A DNA stretch of 64,000 bases from Lepidostoma basale. Taxonomy: Eukaryota > Arthropoda > Insecta > Trichoptera > Lepidostomatidae. Shown in pieces: positions 9,690 through 19,300 of this stretch (positions are counted from its first letter, which is position 1; every line of letters starts with the position of its first letter). The stretch is from contig JAHDVF020000091.1 in the NCBI GenBank assembly GCA_022606425.2, positions 186,001 through 250,000 of the forward strand, in the 5' to 3' direction. The position numbers and the translations under genes are program-made. Below the pieces are notes generated by a model, which made no database searches, was not told the origin of the DNA, and saw only the letters and a program-made list of their open reading frames with translations.

Positions 9690-9990
9690 AAAAGTGTGTT
9701 TTGCGTGTCTCCATCCACTGCTGGACGTAAGCCTCTCAACCCTCACGCCATCCCTCTCGGTCTCTCGCCAGTGTTTTCCAGGCCCTTCCTGCTCCACCTG
9801 GTAGGTTCTTCGGCTCAACCTAGGCCTTCATTCAGTAACCCTCTGGCTCCATCTTCCATCATCACGTCGGCACACATGCCCAGCCCATCACCACTTCATC
9901 ATTGCAATGCGTATCCCTATGTCGGTTACCCTGGTGCGTCTTCTAATCTCCACGTTGGGTATATGGTTATGCGTGCAGGCGATTTTAATT
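9690..9990 (-). mobile_element. LINE 3' remnant of another family
   Basis: Complement of text like that at 34240-34430 (GACCGAGAGAGACGGCG, GGAAGGGCTTGGAGAACACT). A coding end of an RTE-like LINE, decayed. Both copies lack a clear tail. Confidence 0.55.
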
Positions 9991-10049
9991 TAATAATGCC
10001 TTAGCAAGGCGAATGTCACGCGCATAAAATACAATGAAACTTGAGTAGC

Positions 10050-10362
10050 AGAAATGTGAACCCTACGCTCCATCGCAGGCAAAACCCTCGGAGATCGGAT
10101 CAGAAATGAAACGATAAGGTCTGTCTGTGGTGTTGAGGACATAGTGAGATGGAGAAGAAGCAGAAGGCACTTTTGGAGAGACCACGTGGACCGCATGGAG
10201 AATACAAGAAAGGCAAAAATTGTTGGAGATTAAAACCCAAGCAGCAACGGATTACCAGGAAGGCCGCCAAAAAGATGGATTTATGGCTGGACATCATCCC
10301 AGGACAGTTCACTGCCATAAACAGGTCATATGACCTTAACTAAGAGGAGGAAGAAGAAGAGT
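10050..10362 (+). mobile_element. LINE 3' end with GAA-rich tail
   Basis: Decayed frame IAGKTLGDRIRNETIRSVCG, VRWRRSRRHFW, LPGRPPKRW then AGGAGGAAGAAGAAGAG. It is related to the 25985 and 35690 copies. Confidence 0.7.
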
Positions 10363-10374
10363 CAGCACTTCTCA

Positions 10375-11035
10375 CTAGTGTAGCAAAAGCCGATACATCA
10401 GATTTCAGAAGCCAAAGGGTAAATATGGAGTTTTACATCACTGTTCAAGAAACAACAAATAGGCGCTTTTGTCGCTTTTTTGTGCGGCCTGATAGGATAT
10501 TCTCCAGTTACCAAGGGCTTACCACATCCACTATATCGGAGGTTTCAGGGATATCACTATATCATGGACATACCCAAGTTTCCAAGGGCTTACCCTTTTA
10601 TAAATCATGGTTTCACTTTTCGCTAGTGATCGAAAGCCGATACATCAGATTCCAGAAGCCAAAGCGTTAATATGGGAGTTTTACATCACTGTTCAAGAAA
10701 CAACAAATAGGCGCTTTTGTCGCTTTTTTGTGCGGCCTGATAGGATATTCTCCAGTTACCAAGGGCTTACCACATCCACTATATCGGAGGTTTCAGGGAT
10801 ATCACTATATCATGGACATACCCAAGTTTCCAAGGGCTTACCCTTTTATAAATCATGGTTTCACTTTTCGCTAGTGATCGAAAGCCGATACATCAGATTC
10901 CAGAAGCCAAAGCGTTAATATGGGAGTTTTACATCACTGTTCAAGAAACAACAAATAGGCGCTTTTGTCGCTTTTTTGTGTGGCCTGATAGGACATTCTC
11001 CAGTTACTAAGTACTTACCACATCCACTATATGAA
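10375..11035 (+). repeat. 248-bp tandem repeat, about 2.6 copies
   Basis: Marker GAGTTTTACATCACTGTTCA at 10428, 10676 and 10924 (exact period 248). The first two units are almost identical. Internal direct repeat CCAAGGGCTTACC. The unit boundary AATATGGAGTTTTACATCA is shared with the 216-bp repeat at 1760-2605. Confidence 0.88.
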
Positions 11036-11710
11036 CCATGACCTAAATTTATGGGATTGGGAATATTAAAAGACATTTTTGAATAACAATTCATTTATTA
11101 AAAATAATTTTACTGTGAAACATGAGCGTACATTCGTCTTCCAAGCCAAGACTCTGTTCTCATCCAGACTTCCATCTCCGAGTCCTCCACTAATGCCGTC
11201 TTGAAAGTATTTACCAGGCCGTAAGCACCATAAACAATATTTCCAATATGGAGATTTATGGGGCCTATGTATCATTGGAATCCGTGAAGTTACGATGCGT
11301 CTCGTGCCGTGATTATTACACAGTAAAACCTCGATATAACGAAGTAATTTTGAGAGGGACTGTCCGTTAAAGCCGAAAGTCCGTTATATAAAAATAGGTT
11401 ACGCGATAACTTAAAAAAAAAATATTGCGTGCCGACGGCTTGGAACATCACGGCCATTTTTTCGTTCTGTACAAATAATAATTATAACGTCAAGTGTTCA
11501 TAATAATAATTATAACAATAGTGTTTGGATAACATAACGTTTTTGTGGGTCTAATGGGGCTTTGAATTGAAAATTAACTTTTTTATTGGTTAAAAGAATC
11601 CTATTAAGACAGGCATCTCATACGAATAAAAAAAAAAAAACTATATAAAAATGAATTAAGTGAAACCCGGATTTTTAGTACATTTTTTCCCCGTAAACAT
11701 ACTGGGGGGG
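11036..11710. other. intergenic stretch without a recognised feature
   Basis: AT-rich, with no gene-like frame of quality. 11310-11400 reads TAAAACCTCGATATAACGAA and GTCCGTTAAAG, possibly a decayed transposon end, but I cannot place it. Confidence 0.3.
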
Positions 11711-12352
11711 GGTAATATGTTTACAAGAGATGGGCGAGTGGAGAGGGATATTGAAAGAAGGGTTGGGGCAGGCAACAGAGTGAATGGTGCACTTAAAGTT
11801 GTCATCGCAAACAAAAACCTATCAAAAAAAGCTAGAATGCACAATGGTGTTCTTCTACCAACCCTTATGTATGGAAGCGAAGCATGGAACTGGCAAAAGA
11901 AGGATGAAAGTAGAATAAATGCAGTTGAAATGAGATCTCTTAGAAGAATGTGTGGATACTCTGTGTATGATAGAGTGCCGAATGAAAATATAAGAAGTGA
12001 ATGCGGTACGAATGATGGTGTCATGAACAAAATAATGAAAGGATCGTTAAGATGGTTTGGACATATTGAAAAAATGAATGAAGAAAGAATGGTAAAAAAA
12101 TTATACGTTAACAATGTAAATGGAACCAGAAATAGAATCATAAGACCGAGGAAAACGTGGCACGATCAAATAAATCAAATATTGAATGTCGGCCATGCGA
12201 GGAGTCATGTGAGAAATCGACGCGCGTGCATGACACGATGTATGAATGTTGAGGAAGTGAATTGAGAAATGTGTCAGGAAAGAAAAGTGTGGCAGTCCAT
12301 TCTTTCTGCCTACCCCTTCGGGGAGACGGCGTGATGGTTAGTTAGTTAGTTT
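11711..12352 (+). mobile_element. TTAG-LINE subfamily C
   Basis: Open for 190 codons from RDGRVERDIERRVGAGNRVN to NVEEVN with an in-frame early stop; 3' hairpin CCCCTTCGGGG, TGATGG, TTAGTTAGTTAG. It contains the full post-RT C-terminal domain. Confidence 0.9.
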
Positions 12353-12354
12353 TT

Positions 12355-12566
12355 TTTTCCCGCAATGCACGTCGAAAATATTCAAAATACGCGAGTTACG
12401 CGCGCTTGACGCATTATTTTGGTCGTGATTGGTTGGCGAGCGACGTTGCGATTGGTCAGCGTACAGTACATCGTGATTTTAAGCCGTTTTTGTCCCATCA
12501 TTCGGATTTCGACTCGATTTGCAACGCTTTTGACTTTCGCGATCGTTGTTACATATTTACATATTT
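12355..12566. repeat. CCAAT-rich dispersed repeat, copy 1
   Basis: GTGATTGGTTGGCGAGCGAC and GCGATTGGTCAGCG recur in the copy at 32200-32420 (GTGATTGGTCGGCGAGCGAC). Both copies lie directly beside a minus-strand TTAG-LINE tail. Confidence 0.6.
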
Positions 12567-12567
12567 T

Positions 12568-12952
12568 AAACTAACTAACCATCACGCCGTCTCCCCGAAG
12601 GGGTAGGCAGAAAGAATGGACTGCCACACCTTTCTTTCCTGACATATTTCTCTCGCTTCCTCAACATTCATACATCGTGTCATGCACGCGCGTCGATTTC
12701 TCTGACTCCTCACATGGCCGACATTCAATAATTGATTTATTTGATCGTGCCACGTTTTTCTTGGTCTTCCTCTATTTCTGGTACCATTTACATCATTAAC
12801 ATATAATTTTTTTACCATTCTTTCTTCATTCATTCTTTCCATATGTCCAAACCATCTTAATGATCCTTTCATTATTTTGTTCATAATACCATCATTCGCA
12901 CCGCATTCATCTTATATTTTCATTCGACACTCTATCATACACAGAATATCCA
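12568..12952 (-). mobile_element. TTAG-LINE subfamily C, part 1 (split)
   Basis: Complete C-terminus and (CTAA) tail on the minus strand; interrupted at about 12953 by a TIR element and resumed at 13350. Confidence 0.88.
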
Positions 12953-13350
12953 CACATTTTGTGGAAACAATGATGGACTCTACCCAACTCGATCAATTTC
13001 TTTTTCTGGAAACGAAAGTTTTTACGAAAGTTGGGAAACAGTTGTATAAAGCCCAAATTTTGGTTCTTTTCTGATATTCCGTTTTCCATCGATTCCTTTA
13101 GGAGTGTATTTTCGGGATATATAGGAGAAATGTTTGATTTCTCTCTCGGATAGATATCACATTTGCTTTGAATGAAAAGGTCATACAGGTCGTGCGGGCT
13201 ACCGTACCGGAACACGTCAGCCCTTGCACTCTACCCAACTCGATCAATTTCTTTTTCTGGAATCGAAAGTTTTTACGAAAGTTGGGAAACAGTTGTATAA
13301 AGCCCAAATTTTGGTGCTTTTCTGATATTCCGCTTTCCATCCATTGTGAA
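12953..13350. mobile_element. short TIR element inserted in a LINE
   Basis: Ends TTTTGTGGAAACAATGATGG and CCATCCATTGTGAACACCACAAA form imperfect inverted termini. Inside, a block of about 120 bp (ACTCTACCCAACTCGATCAA onward) is present twice in direct orientation, at 12972 and 13229. Confidence 0.65.
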
Positions 13351-13485
13351 CACCACAAATCTCATTTCTACTGCATTTATTCTACTTTCATCCTTCCTTT
13401 GCCAGTTCCATGCTTTGCTTCCATACATAAGGGTCGGTAGAAGAACACCATTGTGCACTGCCATTCTAGCTTTTTTGGAAAAAAA
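13350..13485 (-). mobile_element. TTAG-LINE subfamily C, part 2 (split)
   Basis: Continues 12568-12952: complement of [20 protein letters not shown] and [12 protein letters not shown]. Confidence 0.85.
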
Positions 13486-13684
13486 TTTCTTTTTTTCTTT
13501 GCATATTTTAATGTTTAAATTTATTAATTTTTTTCCATTTTATATCTATACTCATTCTGAAGTAATGTCTCAACAAAAAAAACTTTGTCTAGCTTTGGAT
13601 ATTTCTCCGAAAACTTTGTGAAAGAAATATTGCTAATTTATAGAAAAGAAATGGTGGATACACGAAAGAGGCTGAGTATATATA

Positions 13685-14188
13685 TGTAATGGAGTATGGT
13701 AGTTATCCGTGGCTCTATTCCACGGCATTTCTTTTAGGAATGCTCGGAACCAATTCTTTACAGCTTCGAAGAGATGGGCATCTCATAACCCATTTCTTTA
13801 AATTAATCAGGGGATATTTCGAGAACTCGGCCGTGCTAGAGGGTGTTTGTTGTCCCTGATAGATTTCTCCGACAGCACAGATTGTTTTACCAACCGGCCA
13901 CCAGAACCAATCTGCCTCTGGTGACACCGGTGGAAAGAGCTATTAGTCTGCTGAACGCGGTCTCCTCGGGGATCGACGTCTTTCATATTAGTGAAGGTAT
14001 GTTCAGAGGACAAATACTCTTGACTTTAGAAAGTATGTTGTCTTCCTAATGTCAAACCATCTCTAATGCGTTCCTGGTACTTTGTTGTATGTATATAATA
14101 TTTGGCCTGTACTCAATAGATGCCTTAAACATTTTCCTGTTTGTAATGTCTTTTGAGTTAATAAACTGATTTGAATTTGAATAAAGAT
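13685..14188 (+). mobile_element. second LINE family, 3' end
   Basis: YGSYPWLYSTAFLLGMLGTN through [20 protein letters not shown] to GTTAATAAACTGATTTGAAT. About 500 bases, with one frameshift near 13845. Confidence 0.85.
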
Positions 14189-14242
14189 ATCCTTTTTACA
14201 TAGTGTTCTCATTTTATCGCTTTGTACTTTTTTACCGCGTGA

Positions 14243-14922
14243 TATTTTCAATGTGTGAACGAAGAGAACTTGGAACAGGTGAGGGAATTTGTGTATTTAG
14301 GTAGCATGTTCACAGCAGATAGCCGAACGGATAGTGACGTCGAAAGAAGGGTTGGTGCGGGTAACAAAGTGAATGGAGCTTTAAAAATAGTTATTGGAAA
14401 CAAGAATTTATCAATGAAAGCGAAAACGGCCGTTCACAATGGAGTTCTGGTCCCAACCCTAATGCATGGAAGCGAAGCATGGAACTGGCAGAAGAAGGAT
14501 GAGAGCAGAATAAATGCGGTAGAGATGAGGTCCCTAAGACGTATGTGCGGTAGAACGATATACGACAGAATCTCAAATGCTGATATAAGAAAGGAATGTA
14601 GAGCGGAAGAAGGTATTATGAAAGGATCGCTGCGTTGGTTCGGACATATGGAACGCATGGTTAAGAAAGTATACGTTGATGATGTAAATGGGGTACGAAG
14701 TCGAGGCAGACCGAGGAAAACATGGCATGACCAAATTAATCAAATTTTAAAGGTTGGTCATGTTAGAAGCCGGAGGAATCGACGTGCGTGTATGACTCGC
14801 TGTACGAATGTGGAGGAAGCTAGAGAGGTTTGTCAGGATAGAGTAGTGTGGCGGTCCATTCTCTCTGCCTACCCCTGCGGAGAAACCGCGTGATGGTTTG
14901 TTTGTTTGATATTTTCAAGAGA
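14243..14922 (+). mobile_element. LINE subfamily B, intact C-terminal frame
   Basis: 212 open codons from NEENLEQVREFVYLGSMFTA to [14 protein letters not shown]; loop TGCG, tail TTTGTTTGTTTGA. One of the best-preserved subfamily B copies. Confidence 0.9.
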
Positions 14923-15199
14923 AATTCGATAATATATAGATATGTCGCTTGCACTAATGTATGTAAGTGCTCGAACCTGATTCTTTCTCATGGGATATTT
15001 AACTTTGTATTGATGTCTTGTTTGAATTATTAGAAATCGTAAGTACATTTTGATGAAAAACATTACGAAATACGCGATATTTCGATTTAACAGTAGAATT
15101 ACTATGAAAAGTCAATTTTTGGACTGAGCAAATTATGAAAATTTAGAATTACCAAATATCGTTGTTCGAATTAATGGACTTTTACTGAAAAAAGAAAAA

Positions 15200-15978
15200 A
15201 AGAAGAGTGACTTGGTGATGAATGTGTCTAAATCTAAAGTGATGGTTTTCCAGAAAGAAGAATGTATGACGATTTGTGATATAAGTGCGATGGGCGAGAA
15301 ATTGGAGCAAGTTACTGAATTTACGTATCTGGGAAGCATGTTTACAAGGGACGGAAAAATGGAGAAAGACATCGAAAGGACGGTCGGTGCTGGGAATAAA
15401 ATAAATGGCGCACTCAAAGTCATTACTGCAAATAGAAATATATCCACAGAAGCAAAGATGGCAGTACACAATGGAGTTCTAGTGCCAACCCTCGTGTATG
15501 CAAGTGAAGCTTGGAGCTGGCAAAAGAAGGATGAAAGCGGGATAAACGCCGTAGAAATGAGATCACTGAGAAAAATGTGCGGGACAACGTTGTATGATAG
15601 AATACCGAACGATGAAATAAGAAAGAAATGTAAGGCAGATGACTGCATCGTGAATAAAATTAAAAAAGGATCCCTGAGATGGTTTGGACATATGGAACGA
15701 ATGGATGAGAGTAGAATGGTTAAAAAGTTGTACACAAGCAGTAGCGTGAGTGGGAAAAGAAGCCGAGGACGATCGAGGAAAGCATGGCATGACCAAATTA
15801 ATCAATTACTAAAAGGCGGCCACATTCGAAGTCGGAAAAATCGACGTGCGTGCATGGTAAGATGTATGGATGTAGAGGAAGCCCGAGAGGTGTGCCAGGA
15901 CAGGCCAGTGTGGCGATCCATCCTCTCTGTCTACCCCTCCGGCAAAATGGCGTGATGGTTAGTTAGTTAGTTAGTTTT
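15200..15978 (+). mobile_element. TTAG-LINE subfamily A, intact C-terminal frame
   Basis: About 247 open codons from VMNVSKSKVMVFQKEE to [14 protein letters not shown]; loop TCCG, stop, TGG, (TTAG)4. It is the best reference for subfamily A in the window. Confidence 0.92.
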
Positions 15979-16216
15979 ACTGAAATACATTTATGTTTCT
16001 GCAGTCCTGGTATGTCAATTTGGATGGCTAACCTCTCTACACTGAAGATTCTATGCGAATGTGATGTAGATTCTTCACCATTTGTAAAGTACTGACAATA
16101 TTAATCAAATAACGTTGATGATTTTTAAATTTTAACGACATTCCACATTACGGCCTGGTAGACAGCGATTTCGAGACGGCATTGCCTCCACGCGTCAGAG
16201 AGAGCCGCGCGGAAGT

Positions 16217-16222
16217 TTTATT
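16217..16222 (-). promoter_or_regulatory. poly(A) signal of PAXBP1
   Basis: TTTATT on the plus strand, AATAAA on the minus strand, about 100 bases after the PAXBP1 stop codon, within an otherwise unique stretch. Confidence 0.75.
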
Positions 16223-16322
16223 GCCTAATGAATCTTAAAGCTAATATTTTTGTACAAAAACCCGACTATTGTGATGAGCGGAAACCGGTGCAGTCCTGGG
16301 ATGCACTCGGAGCCGCACCGGA

Positions 16323-16383
16323 TTATCCTGATGGACCTCCTTGAAGGATGGCTATCGTTGATCTTACTTGCTCCACGGATTTT
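16323..16383 (-). CDS. PAXBP1: PAXBP1 exon 17 (terminal)
   Basis: Residues 841-860. Acceptor TTTCCAG|AAAATCC; stop TAA at 16325-16323. LKSVEQVRSTIAILQGG fits the family's NIKQIVKLLASVR helix; the vertebrate ALDHAMSVASDHN tail is absent. The AATAAA 100 bases on supports this as the last exon. Confidence 0.82.
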
Positions 16384-19300
16384 CTGGAAACAAAACAATA
16401 AATAAAAAAACAATTATGATATATTTAATTAAACTTATGTAAATGGAACCAGAAATAGAATCGGAAGACCGAGGAAAACGTGGCACGATCAAATAAATCA
16501 AATATTGAATGTCGGCCATGCGAGGAGTCAGAGAAATCAACGCGCGTGCATGACACGATGTATGAATGTTGAGGAAGCGAATTGAGAAATATGCCAGGAA
16601 AGAAAGGTGTGGCAGTCCATTCTTTCTGCCTACACCTTCGGGGAGACGGCGTGATGATTAGTTAGTTAGTTAATTAAACTTACTAGTTCTAGTGCCAACC
16701 CTTTCGTTCTTTACATCATGATGGCGCGAGCCAAATGGATGTAAAGGGTATAACTTGTATTACGAGGGTTGTCGGTAAAATAAGTTTCCCCATTTGCTAC
16801 GGGCGCGCGGATCGCTGCTACGTGCGATCCGGCAACACTGGATCGTAGCTTGGTCTTCCCCCTCCACATCCCCACCCAGCCGAACTCGCTGCGACGCTCA
16901 GTGTCGGTTTGGCAGCCATAAAGAACGGAGCTCCCGATCGCATCGCCCGCGAGGTGTGAAGTACGCTCCGTGATTCGTTTTTTGTGTGCCAAAGGCCATT
17001 CATTCTCAACTGACAGAAGTGTATGGAGAAACGTGCACGGGTGTTCAAATGGTGCGCAAATGGTGCAAAGAATTCAAAGAAGGGTGCACAGACGTCCATG
17101 ACGAACAGCGGTTCGGACGGCCATCGGTCAGTGACGAACGATTGCGAAAGTGGAAGCAGCAATGCTGGCAGATCGAAGACTGACGGTTCGGGAGCTTAGC
17201 GAGATGATCCCAGATGTCAGCGAGACAACTATAGACAAGATCCTAACAGAATATTTAGGTTATTCTAAGGTTTGTGCGAGGTGTGTCATACAGCCCGCGT
17301 CACCACCGCTCATTGAGAAATTCGGATGGGAGATCGTCCTACACCCACCATACACTCCGGACTTGGCCCCGAGCGACTACCACATCTTCCCTGAAATTAT
17401 TAATAATATGCTAACTTTTAAAGCGCCGTTTTTGTGATTTAATCACCTCAAGGGCGCATTAAGACGTGTTTTAAATATAAAAACATAAATGTGACCGCTT
17501 AAAAAGCGATCGGTTTAAAAGTATAGTAGAACAAAGTATAAATGTTTAAATTGGGTATGAAATATGAAAAAGATGGGTTTTCAATTTAGATCTGAAATCT
17601 GTCGGATCATTTATGCATCTAAGGTGTGAAGGGAGATTGTTCCAAGCTGATGGACCGGCTACCGCGAACGCTCGATCCCCGAAATTTGTACTGGGGCAAC
17701 GCTTCGGCTCAACTAATCTTCCTATTGCTGAGGAGTTCGCCGAGCGAAGTGTGGATTTCCGTGAATTTAGGCTGTCCGTTATACAGAGTTCAGATATATA
17801 ACTTGGTGCCATTCCATGTAGCGCTTTGAAGACTGTCCAGCAGAGTTTATACTGGATTCTTTCTGGACTTTTAAGCCAGTGAAGTTCTTTGAGATGTTGT
17901 GTTATATGGGACTTTTTTGGAATGCCTTTAATGAGTCTTGCTGCTGCATTGAACGCAGATTGAAGTTTGTTTATTTGTTGTTTTGGAATGTTTGCATAAA
18001 TTCCATTACAATAATCAAGTCTTGACACAACGAAGGAATTTACAAGAGTTTTGAAAGTGTCATGGGGAATACTCCTTTTGACCGATTTTAATCGTCTTAG
18101 ATGTTGACGCTTTGCCGAAGACGTCCAGAGAAATTCCGTTTTGGATGGATTTAGTTTAAGTTTGTTTAATGCCATCCATCTGGATATGGCATCAATGCAG
18201 TTGACAGTTATTGACGTAAGATGTTTGGTGTCATCAGGGTTGCAGAAAAAATAAAGTTGCTGATCATCAGCATAGCAATGTGAGAGGAGGCCAAAGGATT
18301 CTATTATTTTGGCAACGTCATTTGTAAACATGATAAATAAAAGGGGTCCTAAAACAGAGCCTTGTGGCTGATTTGAAGAAACACCAGGGTGGAACGCATT
18401 TCGCAAACGAAGAGTTCCATTTTCCACAGTTCCATCCATATCTGTAATGACGACTATGAGATGATGTGATGGTTTAAGGGTGGCTGCACTCACAAGTGAA
18501 GGGGGCTGTCCGTGAGGGAGGCGAGCACCTCGCGGCAGCAGGCCAGGAACTGCTGCAGAGCGGGGGCCCCGCGCTCCCACGCCCTCGGCAGGCAGCTGCC
18601 CATCGCCCAGCACAGCTCCGCTCCGTACACTGGAACAATGCAATAGTATCTTAAACAATGATATACCGCTGATAAAAAAAAAATTATGAAATTGTTTAAA
18701 ACTTTTAATTTTTTTATTTTTTCTTCTAATGGATATTACCCGTGGCTCTTGCTAGGGATGCTAGGCTACCAGTCACTCGAGAGGAGACGAGACATTCACT
18801 TGGGTGTCCATTTCTTTCCACTGATAGGCGGTTGTATACACAACTCAGAAGTCCTGAGTGATGTAGGTCTCTTCGTCCCTGATAATTATCTTCGACAAAG
18901 GGGCCATAGATTGTTTTATCTCCCACGATGCAGAACCAACCTGCCAATGGTTATGCCGGTAGGAAGAACAATATCTTTGCTTAATCGTATCACCTCGGAG
19001 TTTGACATATTTTGTGATAGTTTGTCTCATCTGAGGGAAGTACTATCTGTATTATAATTGTATGGTATATATATTATATTAATTTGTCATGCATCTTATG
19101 TTTCTCGCTCTTTTTATTAACTAACTAACTAACCATCACGCCGTCTCCCCGGAGGGGTAGGCAGAAAGAATGGAACGCCACACTGTTCTGTCCTGACATA
19201 CTTCTCTCGATTCCTCTACATTCATACATCTTGTCATGCACGCACGTCGATTTCTCCGACTCCTCACGTGTCCGACATTCGATATTTGATTGATTTGATC

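Noticed and set aside
9687..10004. A 105-aa proline/serine-rich protein
   Set aside because: It is the antisense of a decayed LINE end that also occurs at 34225-34440.
17546..18658. A 370-aa reverse transcriptase gene
   Set aside because: Its first about 50 codons are the wrong frame of PAXBP1 exon 16, and the rest is a truncated CR1 with an internal deletion.
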